DNA of 64,000 nt from Cyanobium sp. ATX 6A2 (GTDB lineage: Bacteria; Cyanobacteriota; Cyanobacteriia; PCC-6307; Cyanobiaceae): positions 26,482-90,481 of the forward strand of contig NZ_JAGQCU010000011.1 in assembly GCF_024346355.1 (NCBI RefSeq). The letters run 5' to 3'. Within the stretch, counting starts at the first letter, position 1. The number at the start of each line of letters is the position of its first letter. The notes below the pieces were generated by a model, which did no database searches, was not told the origin of the DNA, and worked only from the letters and a program-made list of their open reading frames with translations. Positions 57,220-64,000 of this stretch are shown here, one piece after another. The translations under genes were made by a program, and so were the position numbers.

Positions 57220-57603
57220 TTGGATCAACGCACGCGAATCGTGGCAGCAGTGCTGCGCAATCTGAAGCTGCCGCCCCGCTTTCGCCTCAAGCTGGTCAAG
57301 GAGGATCCGGTGCGGCTCGAACTCAGCCTCACCCCCGCCTACGGCAAGGCTCCGCTGCTGGTGGGCCTGCTCGAGTCGCAGGATCTGGTGGCCCGCCGCG
57401 ATCGCGAGGGCCGCATTCCCCGCGACCTGCAGGGCACCTGGGACTGGACCGTGCGCCACGGCAAGGTGAGCACCGGTGGCTGGAACCCCTACCTGAAGGA
57501 GGCGCTGCAGACGATGTTTGAAACCGGACTGCCCGCCATCGTCTACGAAGAGCTCACCAGCGAGGCCTACCACCCGGTGGATGGGGTACGCCACGTGCGC
57601 TGA
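57220..57603 (+). CDS. Conserved hypothetical cyanobacterial protein
   Basis: 127 aa from TTG 57220, with GAGGGAG nine bases upstream; TTG 57202 is an in-frame alternative. Basic N-terminus (RTRIVAAVLRNLKLPPRFRL), then beta-rich (VRLELSLTPAYG, LQGTWDWTVRHGKVSTGGWN). No recognised domain. Directly upstream of hrpB (17 bases), so probably co-transcribed. Confidence 0.65.
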   Translation: MDQRTRIVAAVLRNLKLPPRFRLKLVKEDPVRLELSLTPAYGKAPLLVGLLESQDLVARRDREGRIPRDLQGTWDWTVRHGKVSTGGWNPYLKEALQTMFETGLPAIVYEELTSEAYHPVDGVRHVR

Positions 57604-57620
57604 GCCAGGCCCGGGGCACC

Positions 57621-60134
57621 ATGGCCCTTGAGCCCCTGCCCATCGACCTTCTGCTGCCTCAGGTGAGGGCGGCTGTGCAGCCACCGGGCTCCACCCTGCT
57701 GCTGCAGGCGCCACCCGGTGCCGGCAAGACCACCCGCGTTCCCGCCGCCATCCAGCCAGCGTTTGCCGGCAGGGTGTGGATGCTGGAGCCGCGCCGGATC
57801 GCCGCCCGCACAGCAGCCCAGCGCCTGGCCGCCGAGCTTGGGGAACCGCTGGGGGGATTGGTGGGATACAGCGTGCGTCTCGAGAGCCGCACCAGCTCCG
57901 CCACCCGCATCGAGCTGCTCACCGAGGGGCTGTTCCTGCGGCGTCTGCAGGCTGATCCAGCCCTCGAGGGGGTGGACTGCGTCGTCTTCGACGAGTTCCA
58001 CGAACGCAGCGCCGACGCCGATCTGGCCCTGGCTCTGCTGCGCCAGGGGCGCGACCTGCTGCGACCCGACCTGCGCCTGGTGGTGATGTCGGCGACCCTG
58101 GCCCTCGAACCTCTGGTGCGCCAGCTGCCGGAAGCGGCCGTGCTGCGCAGCGCAGGCCGCTGCTTCCCGGTGGCGATCAGCCACCAGCCGCCGCGTCCGG
58201 AAGAACGCCTCGAGCACCAGGTGCTGCGGGCCCTGGAGCAGCACTGGCTGGACCAGCGCCAGCCCGGCCAGAGCGTGCTGGTGTTCCTGCCCGGTCGGCG
58301 GGAGATCCTGCGCTGCGAGCAGGCCATCGGCGCCGCCGGCTGGAGTGGGGACCTCGAGGTGGTGCCCCTGCACGGCAACCTCAGCCTGGCGGAGCAGGGC
58401 CGGGCCATCGCCGCGGCCAGCGGCCCGGCCGGCAAGGTGGTGCTGGCCACCAGCATTGCCGAGAGCTCCCTAACGATCGCCGGCGTGAGCCTGGTGATCG
58501 ACACCGGGCTCAGCCGCCGCAACCGCTTCGATCCCGCCCGTGGGATGGACGCTCTGGTGACCCGGCCTGCCAGCCTGGCCAGCGCCGAGCAACGGGCCGG
58601 ACGGGCAGGGCGCCTGGCTCCGGGCCGCTGCGTGCGGCTGTGGTCGGTGGCTGACCAGCGCCAGCGGCCGCTGCACGATTCGCCCGAACTGCTGGAGAGC
58701 GACCCGCTGCCCCTGGCTCTGCAGCTGGCCCGCTGGGGTGATCCCACGGGCGCTGAGCTGCCCTGGATCGATCCACCCGCGGCCGAGCCGCTGTTGGAGG
58801 CCCGCCAGCTGCTGCGGCAGCTGGGGGGCCTGGACCCAGCCGGCCAGCTGAGCCACCACGGCCGCGACATGGCCCGCCTGGGCCTGCATCCGCGGCTGGC
58901 GCACCTGCTGCTGGTGGGCCGGCAACGGGGACTGGAGCAGCTGGCCTGTGAACTGGCGGTGCTGCTCAGTGAGCGGGATCCCCTGCCCCGCGACGAGGCG
59001 GGGTGCGACCTGCTGCGGCGGCTCGACTGGCTGCGGCGGCAATCGCCCCGTCAGCCCATGCAGCAACTGAGGCGGCGGTTTCAAGACCAGGTGCAGGAGA
59101 TGGCCCAGCGCCGGGTTCCAGCCATGGGGATCTCCCAGACAAGCGGCGAGGACGGCCAGGCCGCCCTGCTGGTGGCTGAGGCCTTCCCCGAGCGGCTGGC
59201 CCTGGCCCGCGCCGGCCAGCCCGGGAGATTTCTGCTGCGCAGTGGCCAGGGCGCCGTTCTCCATCCCCACGACCCCCTGGTCCAGCAAGCAGCCCTGGCG
59301 GTGGCCGCGCTGGATGGGGAGGGCCAGGACGCCCGCATCCAGCTGGCCCTGCCCCTGCCCCTGGATGAGCTGCGGCACCTGGCCGAAGAACACGGCAGGG
59401 AGGAGACCGGCGCCCGTTGGGACGCCCAGGCCGCCAGGGTGCGCTGCGAGCGCAGCCTGCAGCTGGGGGCCCTCGTGCTGGAGCGCCGGCCCTGGACGGA
59501 TGCGGCGCCCGAGCAGGTGCAGACGGCCCTGCTGGCGGGCCTGCGGCGCCTGGGGCTTGAGGCCCTGCCCTGGACAGCTGCCAGCCGCCAGCTGCAGCAA
59601 CGCCTCTGCCTGGCCCACCGGCACCGCGGCAGTCCCTGGCCCGATCGCACGGATACGGCGCTGGCTGCCCACCTGGAGACCTGGCTGGCCCCGCACCTGA
59701 TCGGCCTCTCGAGCCTGGCCGAGGTGCAGCAACTCGACCTGCACGAGGTCCTCTGGGGCGAACTGGACTGGGCCTGCCGCCAGGACCTGGAGCGGTTGCT
59801 GCCCAGCCGGCTGGCGGTGCCCTCGGGCCGCAGCGCGCCACTCGATTACGCCAGCGGTGAGCCCGTGCTGGCAGTGAAACTGCAGGAACTGTTCGGCTGC
59901 CGGGGGACGCCGGCCGTGCTGGACGGGGCACTGCCGGTGACGCTGCATCTGCTCACCCCAGCGGGACGGACGGCGGCCATCACCCGCGATCTGGATGGGT
60001 TCTGGCAGCAGGGCTACGGCCAGGTGCGGCGCGAACTGCGGGGCCGCTATCCCAAACACCCCTGGCCCGAGGACGGTGCCAGCGCCCAACCCACCGCCCA
60101 GACCAAGGCGCGGCAGGCTGAGGAGCGCCGATGA
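57621..60134 (+). CDS. hrpB: ATP-dependent helicase HrpB
   Basis: 837 aa. DEAH-box-related helicase. Seen: Walker A QAPPGAGKTTRVPAAIQ (residues about 35-50), DEFHERSADADLAL (DEAH-like motif II), VVMSATLALEPL (III), LVFLPGRREILRCEQA, VLATSIAESSLTIAGVSLVIDTG (V) and EQRAGRAGRLAPGRCVRLWS (VI). The C-terminal HrpB-specific half (SGEPVLAVKLQELFGC) is complete. RNA substrate and role unclear in bacteria. Confidence 0.92.
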   Translation: MALEPLPIDLLLPQVRAAVQPPGSTLLLQAPPGAGKTTRVPAAIQPAFAGRVWMLEPRRIAARTAAQRLAAELGEPLGGLVGYSVRLESRTSSATRIELLTEGLFLRRLQADPALEGVDCVVFDEFHERSADADLALALLRQGRDLLRPDLRLVVMSATLALEPLVRQLPEAAVLRSAGRCFPVAISHQPPRPEERLEHQVLRALEQHWLDQRQPGQSVLVFLPGRREILRCEQAIGAAGWSGDLEVVPLHGNLSLAEQGRAIAAASGPAGKVVLATSIAESSLTIAGVSLVIDTGLSRRNRFDPARGMDALVTRPASLASAEQRAGRAGRLAPGRCVRLWSVADQRQRPLHDSPELLESDPLPLALQLARWGDPTGAELPWIDPPAAEPLLEARQLLRQLGGLDPAGQLSHHGRDMARLGLHPRLAHLLLVGRQRGLEQLACELAVLLSERDPLPRDEAGCDLLRRLDWLRRQSPRQPMQQLRRRFQDQVQEMAQRRVPAMGISQTSGEDGQAALLVAEAFPERLALARAGQPGRFLLRSGQGAVLHPHDPLVQQAALAVAALDGEGQDARIQLALPLPLDELRHLAEEHGREETGARWDAQAARVRCERSLQLGALVLERRPWTDAAPEQVQTALLAGLRRLGLEALPWTAASRQLQQRLCLAHRHRGSPWPDRTDTALAAHLETWLAPHLIGLSSLAEVQQLDLHEVLWGELDWACRQDLERLLPSRLAVPSGRSAPLDYASGEPVLAVKLQELFGCRGTPAVLDGALPVTLHLLTPAGRTAAITRDLDGFWQQGYGQVRRELRGRYPKHPWPEDGASAQPTAQTKARQAEERR

Positions 60135-60322
60135 GCCCAGCCCAAACCCAGCCCGAGCACCTGACTACAGGATCGCAACGGCTCACTCAAGGCACGAAAC
60201 CACCACGTCAGGCAGGGCCGCCCCTCGTCCACCCCCGCCAATCTTCTTGACCATTCGAGCATCGTGGAAGCGGGTCTGTCCTCCGACCAGTCCCGGGGCC
60301 GGTCCCGCTTTCCCATTCAGTC

Positions 60323-60469
60323 ATGTCTGAGGCTTCCCAAGCCCGCTTCGGCGTGGTGAACTTCGCCGAAACCTGGAATGGCCGACTGGCCATGATGGGT
60401 TTTGTCATCGGCCTGGCCACCGCGGTGCTCACCGGCCAAGGCATCCTCTCCCAGATCGGTCTGGGCTGA
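60323..60469 (+). CDS. hli: High-light-inducible protein (HLIP/Scp)
   Basis: 48 aa. Single-helix chlorophyll-binding protein with FAETWNGRLAMMGFVIGLAT, the LHC motif ExxNxRxAMxGF, and a C-terminal ILSQIGLG. Protects photosystem II assembly intermediates and chlorophyll pools under stress. Complete. Lies between hrpB and xseA as a separate unit; the 188 bases upstream are non-coding and may hold its promoter. Confidence 0.92.
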   Translation: MSEASQARFGVVNFAETWNGRLAMMGFVIGLATAVLTGQGILSQIGLG

Positions 60470-60525
60470 ACTCCGGTCATCCTGCAAGGCGTGAAGGACA
60501 CTGGCTGGTGCGATCTGGCAACGCC

Positions 60526-61743
60526 ATGACTGAGTTGCCACTGCAGCGCTACAGCGTCAGTGCGCTCAACAGGGCCGTTGCCAGCCTGCTGGAACGGGGT
60601 TTTGCCCCCCGCTTTCTGCTCGACGCCACTGTCAGCCGTCCCCAGCTGAAAAAGGGGCACCTGTGGATGACCCTGGTGGATGAAACCGCCTCGATCTCGG
60701 CGGTGGTGTGGGCCAGCCAGCTCACCAGGCTGAGCTTCCAACCTGCCGAGGGTGATGGCGTGGTGGTGGTGGGGAAGCTCAACTTCTGGGCCGCCCGCGC
60801 CAATCTCTGCGTGCAGGTGCTCGACCTGCGCCCCAGCCTCTCCAGTGTGCTCCGTCGCTTCGAGCGGGTGCGCGATCAACTGGCCCCAGAAGGTCTGTTT
60901 GACCCCGAGCGCAAGCGCTCCCTGCCGGAGATCCCTGGCTGCATCGCCCTGCTCACAAGCAAGCCGAGCTCGGCCCTGGCTGACATGCTGCGTACCGCAG
61001 CCGAGCGATGGCCCGCCACCCGGGTGGTGGTGGTGCCGATCCCGGTGCAGGGCAACGTGGAGGAGCAGATCGCCACAACGCTGGAACACCTGGCCCGAAG
61101 GGCGGGGGCGCTGGGGGTTGAGGCCATCGTGCTGGCCCGCGGGGGTGGCAGCCGCGAGGATCTGGCGGTCTTTGATGGTGAGCGCCTGGCGCGCGCGATC
61201 GCTGCCTGTCCGTTGCCAGTGGTGAGCGGCATTGGCCATGAGGATGACACCACCATTGCCGATCTGGTGGCCGATCTGAGGGCGGCAACGCCCACTGCAG
61301 CCCTGGTGGCCCTGCTGCCAGATCGCCGCCAGGCCAGGCCAGCGCTGCATCAACTGCGGCGACACCTGGGCCAGGTGCTGGGCCTGCGCCTGCAGGGCGA
61401 ACGCCAGCGGCTGGGGGGACTGCAGGAACGGCTGACCCAGCAGCACCCGCGCAGACAGCTTGAGCAGCGCCGGGAGGATCTCCTGCGTAGCCGGCTGCTG
61501 CTCCAGGCGCTCTCACCACAGCATGCGCTGGAGAGGGGGTTCTGTCTGCTGCGCACGGCCGGCAACCGGCTGATCCGGAGCGCCGGCGAGCTGCAGCCAG
61601 GCGAGGAGGTGCGGCTGCAGCTCGCCGACGGTCAGGCCGATGCCGAGATCAGGCAGGTTCACCTGCACGGCACGAAGACCAAGAAGCAAGCCTCTCTGCG
61701 CCAGAGTCAACGACGTTCCGCCGGAGAGGCCGGTGCTGGATGA
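60526..61743 (+). CDS. xseA: Exodeoxyribonuclease VII large subunit
   Basis: 405 aa. OB-fold N-terminus (RYSVSALNRAVASLLERGFA, GHLWMTLVDETASISAVVW), catalytic core (ALLTSKPSSALADML, VEAIVLARGGGSREDLAVFD, PVVSGIGHEDDTTIADLVAD) and a coiled-coil region that carries XseB. ATG 60526. Degrades single-stranded DNA in repair. xseB follows after three bases. Confidence 0.93.
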   Translation: MTELPLQRYSVSALNRAVASLLERGFAPRFLLDATVSRPQLKKGHLWMTLVDETASISAVVWASQLTRLSFQPAEGDGVVVVGKLNFWAARANLCVQVLDLRPSLSSVLRRFERVRDQLAPEGLFDPERKRSLPEIPGCIALLTSKPSSALADMLRTAAERWPATRVVVVPIPVQGNVEEQIATTLEHLARRAGALGVEAIVLARGGGSREDLAVFDGERLARAIAACPLPVVSGIGHEDDTTIADLVADLRAATPTAALVALLPDRRQARPALHQLRRHLGQVLGLRLQGERQRLGGLQERLTQQHPRRQLEQRREDLLRSRLLLQALSPQHALERGFCLLRTAGNRLIRSAGELQPGEEVRLQLADGQADAEIRQVHLHGTKTKKQASLRQSQRRSAGEAGAG

Positions 61744-61746
61744 ACC

Positions 61747-62070
61747 ATGGCCAGAAAACCCAGCCCTGAAGCCGCCGACGGCGGTGCCGCCGACCTGAGC
61801 TACAGCCAGGCCCACACTGCCCTGGAACTGGTTCTGGCGGAGCTGCAGGCCAACGACCTGAACGTGGAGGCCATGACCGGGCTGTATCGCCGGGGGCAGG
61901 CCTACGCCCAGCGCTGCGAAGCCATTCTCGACCAGGTGGAGCAGGAGGTGCTGCTCTGGGATGGCCTCCATGATCCCGAGGCAGCGGCAGTGCCCGCTGA
62001 AGAGTCCATGCCCACAGAGTCCATGTCCAAAGAGTCCATGTCCACGGGACAAACCCGCACCACCACTTGA
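61747..62070 (+). CDS. xseB: Exodeoxyribonuclease VII small subunit
   Basis: 107 aa. Helical XseB core YSQAHTALELVLAELQANDL through LYRRGQAYAQRCEAILDQVE. The C-terminus carries a Glu-Ser-Met repeat (15-bp tandem repeats in the DNA) beyond the usual family length of about 70-80 aa. Binds the XseA coiled coil. Confidence 0.9.
   Translation: MARKPSPEAADGGAADLSYSQAHTALELVLAELQANDLNVEAMTGLYRRGQAYAQRCEAILDQVEQEVLLWDGLHDPEAAAVPAEESMPTESMSKESMSTGQTRTTT
62002..62046 (+). repeat. Three 15-bp tandem repeats in the 3' end of xseB
   Basis: GAGTCCATGCCCACA, GAGTCCATGTCCAAA and GAGTCCATGTCCACG, in frame, encoding ESMPT, ESMSK, ESMST. Copy number may vary between strains by slippage without breaking the frame. 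Confidence 0.9.
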
Positions 62071-62075
62071 ACACC

Positions 62076-62480
62076 ATGACCGTGTCGCCCCAACCCTTGC
62101 CGAAGCCCGGAGACCGTGCCACCAGCTGGTTGCAGTGGGTGTACCTGGCCCTGGCTGTGGCTGGCGCCGTGCTGCCCTGGCTGGCGAATCTGGAGTTCAT
62201 CCGCAGCAGCGGCTCCAGCTTCGATCTGGGACTGTTCGTCCAGATGGCCGCCGCCAACCCGGCGGCAGCGTCCCTGTCTCGCGACCTGGCCATCGGCGCC
62301 ACGGCCGTCTTGATCTGGATTGTTCAGGAGAGTCGCCGGCTGCAGATGCGCGGCCTGCCCTGGGTGCTGCTGTGCTGCGTCACCCTCGCCTTTGCCTGTG
62401 GCGCGCCCCTGTTCCTGTACCTGCGGGAACGGCGGCTGGCGGAGCTGGCGATCCAAACCGAACAGGCCGGGCAGGCTTGA
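62076..62480 (+). CDS. DUF2834 membrane protein
   Basis: 134 aa. Three transmembrane helices (LQWVYLALAVAGAVLPWLAN; LAIGATAVLIWIVQES; LPWVLLCCVTLAFACGAPLFLYL) with the DUF2834 layout. ATG 62076, five bases after xseB, so co-transcribed with xseAB. Function unknown. Confidence 0.8.
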   Translation: MTVSPQPLPKPGDRATSWLQWVYLALAVAGAVLPWLANLEFIRSSGSSFDLGLFVQMAAANPAAASLSRDLAIGATAVLIWIVQESRRLQMRGLPWVLLCCVTLAFACGAPLFLYLRERRLAELAIQTEQAGQA

Positions 62481-62497
62481 GGGATGGTGAACCAGGC

Positions 62498-62845
62498 TCA
62501 GGAGCCTTGATCGTCCACCTCCACCACGTCCACATCGATGGTGACGTCTGAGGCCCGGATCTCCGGGGAGGACGGCGCCACGGACGAGGCGTCAAAGGGG
62601 GTGCCACAGGCCGGGCATACCGCGTTACCGACGCTGATGAAACCGCAGGCAGAGCAGGTGCGAAGGCGGCGCCGGAGAAGTTGCCAGCCCACCAGACCAG
62701 CCGCGCCGAACAGTAGAGGCAGCAGGAGAAGCAACAGGGTGAGGCCCCCCAGCAGATCAAGCAGAAAACGGCCGGCTGGACCAGGGGCCAGCAGCAGCAG
62801 CAACAGCGCCAGCAGGATCCAGGGCCAGGGAATCGGCCGTTGCAT
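62498..62845 (-). CDS. Membrane protein with C-terminal zinc ribbon
   Basis: 115 aa from ATG 62845. Two strongly hydrophobic helices (WILLALLLLLLAPGPAG; LLGGLTLLLLLLPLLFGAAGL) then TCSACGFISVGNAVCPACGTPF, two CxxC pairs forming a zinc ribbon, and an acidic tail. It starts two bases after the stop of the upstream YihY gene, so it is coupled to it. Function unknown. Confidence 0.7.
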   Translation of the reverse strand: MQRPIPWPWILLALLLLLLAPGPAGRFLLDLLGGLTLLLLLLPLLFGAAGLVGWQLLRRRLRTCSACGFISVGNAVCPACGTPFDASSVAPSSPEIRASDVTIDVDVVEVDDQGS

Positions 62846-62847
62846 GC

Positions 62848-63762
62848 TCAGGAGAAATGGCCTCGATGCCCATCCTGACGCCTGCCCGTAGCGATGGAGA
62901 GACACTGGCCGTAGTAGAGGATGGCGCCCACCATCCACACCCAAAGACTGAACACCAGCACGCCCCCCACCACCCCGTAGGCCTGGAAGCGGTCACTGAG
63001 AAGAAACAGGATGCGCCCCAGAAGCTGATTGAGGAGTGTGAGAACCGAGGCAATGAAGGCCGCTCCAGGCAGCAGCCGGGTCCAGCGCACGTGGCGCGAC
63101 GGCAGCAGCCAGAGCAACAGGTGGGCAGCGACAAAGGACAGGGCCAGTGACACCACCACATCCACACCGGCGCTCACCGGCTGCTGCCAGCCCTGGATGA
63201 ACGGCACCTGGGTGCTGAGCCACTGCTTGACACTGGTAGGCGCCTGCAGCGGTACGCGCGAGACGCGCTGATCGAGCATGAACAGCAGCGAGAAGAGGAC
63301 GAGCAGCGCCATGGCCTTGAGACGCAACTGAAGCTGGTGGCGGATCGCCCGAAACCAGGACTGCTTGCCGGGGTGGGGATCACCGCGCCACCAGAGACGA
63401 TCAGCACCGCGACTGAGGGCTAGAAAGGCGTTGCTGGCCGTGAACACCAGCACCACCAGGCCCAGGACACCAGCGCCGGCGCTCTGACGGATGAAACCCT
63501 CCAGGGCCCGCTCCAACACCGGCAGCGACTGGGGAGGCAAAAAGGCCAGCAACGACTCACGGAACTGACCGATCAGCTGCAGATCACGCCCCAGAACCCA
63601 GCCGATGACGGACAGCGCTATCAGCAGAATTGGCAGCAGCGACTGAAGGGTGTAGAAGGCAAACGCAGCGCTGAGATCAGCGCAACCTTCACGATTCCAC
63701 AGTTTGAGAGCACGCCAGCACGGCCTGGCCAGAGCCGGCAACGAACCCATGGCCCGCTTCAT
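62848..63762 (-). CDS. YihY/BrkB family membrane protein
   Basis: 304 aa. About six transmembrane helices with the family features LWNREGCADLSAAFAFYTLQS (N-terminal), GVLGLVVLVFTASNAFLALSRG, and LSDRFQAYGVVGGVLVFSLW near the end. Formerly called ribonuclease BN by mistake; true role (perhaps a transporter) is unknown. Upstream of the zinc-ribbon membrane gene with a two-base gap. Confidence 0.88.
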   Translation of the reverse strand: MKRAMGSLPALARPCWRALKLWNREGCADLSAAFAFYTLQSLLPILLIALSVIGWVLGRDLQLIGQFRESLLAFLPPQSLPVLERALEGFIRQSAGAGVLGLVVLVFTASNAFLALSRGADRLWWRGDPHPGKQSWFRAIRHQLQLRLKAMALLVLFSLLFMLDQRVSRVPLQAPTSVKQWLSTQVPFIQGWQQPVSAGVDVVVSLALSFVAAHLLLWLLPSRHVRWTRLLPGAAFIASVLTLLNQLLGRILFLLSDRFQAYGVVGGVLVFSLWVWMVGAILYYGQCLSIATGRRQDGHRGHFS

Positions 63763-63908
63763 AAGGGAATCACAACGGCCACACCAAGCAGGCTAGGGAA
63801 ACGCGCGCTGATGAGCCGCTCTCGTTCTCACAGACAGACGCACGTGGCTGCCAGAGACCGCTGTGAAACGGATGACTTAAAACCTGTGTAGGGATTGGAA
63901 GGGTGTGG

Positions 63909-64000
63909 TTCCTGGCATCGACCTAGTCTCTCAGGGGGCTACCCCCCAAATACCGTCGGCGCTGCAGCGTTTCACGGCCGAGTTCGAGATGGATCGGCGT
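63909..64000 (-). rRNA. rrf: 5S ribosomal RNA (5' part outside window)
   Basis: The reverse complement of the last 92 bases reads as the body and 3' end of a cyanobacterial 5S rRNA: GATCCATCTCGAACTCGG, GTGAAACGCTGCAGCG, TTGGGGGGTAGCCCCCTGAG and GGTCGATGCCAGGA. About 27 bases of its 5' end lie beyond the window. 23S and 16S rRNA should follow to the right. The 146 bases between it and the YihY start hold no gene. Confidence 0.92.

Noticed and set aside
62494..62507. AGGCTC/GAGCCT short palindrome between convergent genes 62480 and 62498
   Set aside because: Six-base arms with almost no loop and no T-run; could be chance.

Overview
The window is a high-GC, densely packed chromosome segment from a unicellular picocyanobacterium of the Cyanobium/Synechococcus type. 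Evidence: a phycobilisome rod-core linker (cpcG) next to a CpcS/CpeS bilin lyase, a single-helix high-light-inducible protein, the ferredoxin:thioredoxin reductase catalytic subunit beside sufBCDS with a divergent sufR, the RarA-plus-unknown-domain fusion, and several cyanobacteria-only families (DUF1400, DUF1543, DUF2834, DUF2973, DUF4912). The right edge runs into the 3' part of a 5S rRNA on the minus strand, so an rRNA operon continues beyond the window.

Layout. 1-2.8 kb: partial GltS glutamate symporter, a class II aldolase and a frameshifted PAP2 phosphatase. 2.7-8.7 kb: the accessory part. I read it as a degenerate chromosomal integron: an IntI-type tyrosine recombinase split by a frameshift beside a 23-bp inverted repeat, then gene cassettes separated by four attC-like imperfect palindromes with extrahelical bases. 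Cargo is a PD-(D/E)xK-like protein, a HARE-HTH protein, a 555-aa protein of unknown function, an endonuclease/exonuclease/phosphatase (EEP) family protein, and a membrane zinc-ribbon protein. The integrase points the same way as the cassettes. The island is flanked by two degraded copies of the 3' end of mtnA, whose intact copy lies 1 kb further right. 8.8-12.9 kb: htpX, mtnA, DUF1543, aldo/keto reductase, L,D-transpeptidase. 12.9-19.8 kb: sufSDCB-ftrC with sufR divergent, and a repeat array between ftrC and sufR. 19.8-23.5 kb: DMT transporter, bilin lyase, cpcG with terminator, DUF4912 protein. 23.6-29.3 kb: PLD-family lipoprotein, FAD monooxygenase, secreted unknowns, phosphoglucomutase. 29.3-38.8 kb: two tandem RND efflux pump/adaptor pairs. 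38.9-50 kb: rarA fusion, DUF1400, a broken Sfp-type phosphopantetheinyl transferase, prxQ, coaX/cysH, NDH-2, HAD, hflX, SLC13 transporter. 50-57.6 kb: 1-Cys peroxiredoxin, anmK, small proteins, ABC-F ATPase, HtrA protease. 57.6-64 kb: hrpB, hli, xseAB, DUF2834, a YihY pair and 5S rRNA.

Functional themes are Fe-S cluster assembly and redox control (suf, sufR, ftrC, two peroxiredoxins, NDH-2, cysH), salvage of S-adenosylmethionine by-products (mtnA plus a class II aldolase, possibly the DHAP shunt), light harvesting (cpcG, CpcS), efflux, and DNA maintenance (rarA, xseAB). The most unusual region is the integron-like island at 2.7-8.7 kb. Its cargo (two nuclease-like proteins and a HARE-HTH protein) is compatible with anti-phage or anti-plasmid functions, but nothing in the sequence proves that.
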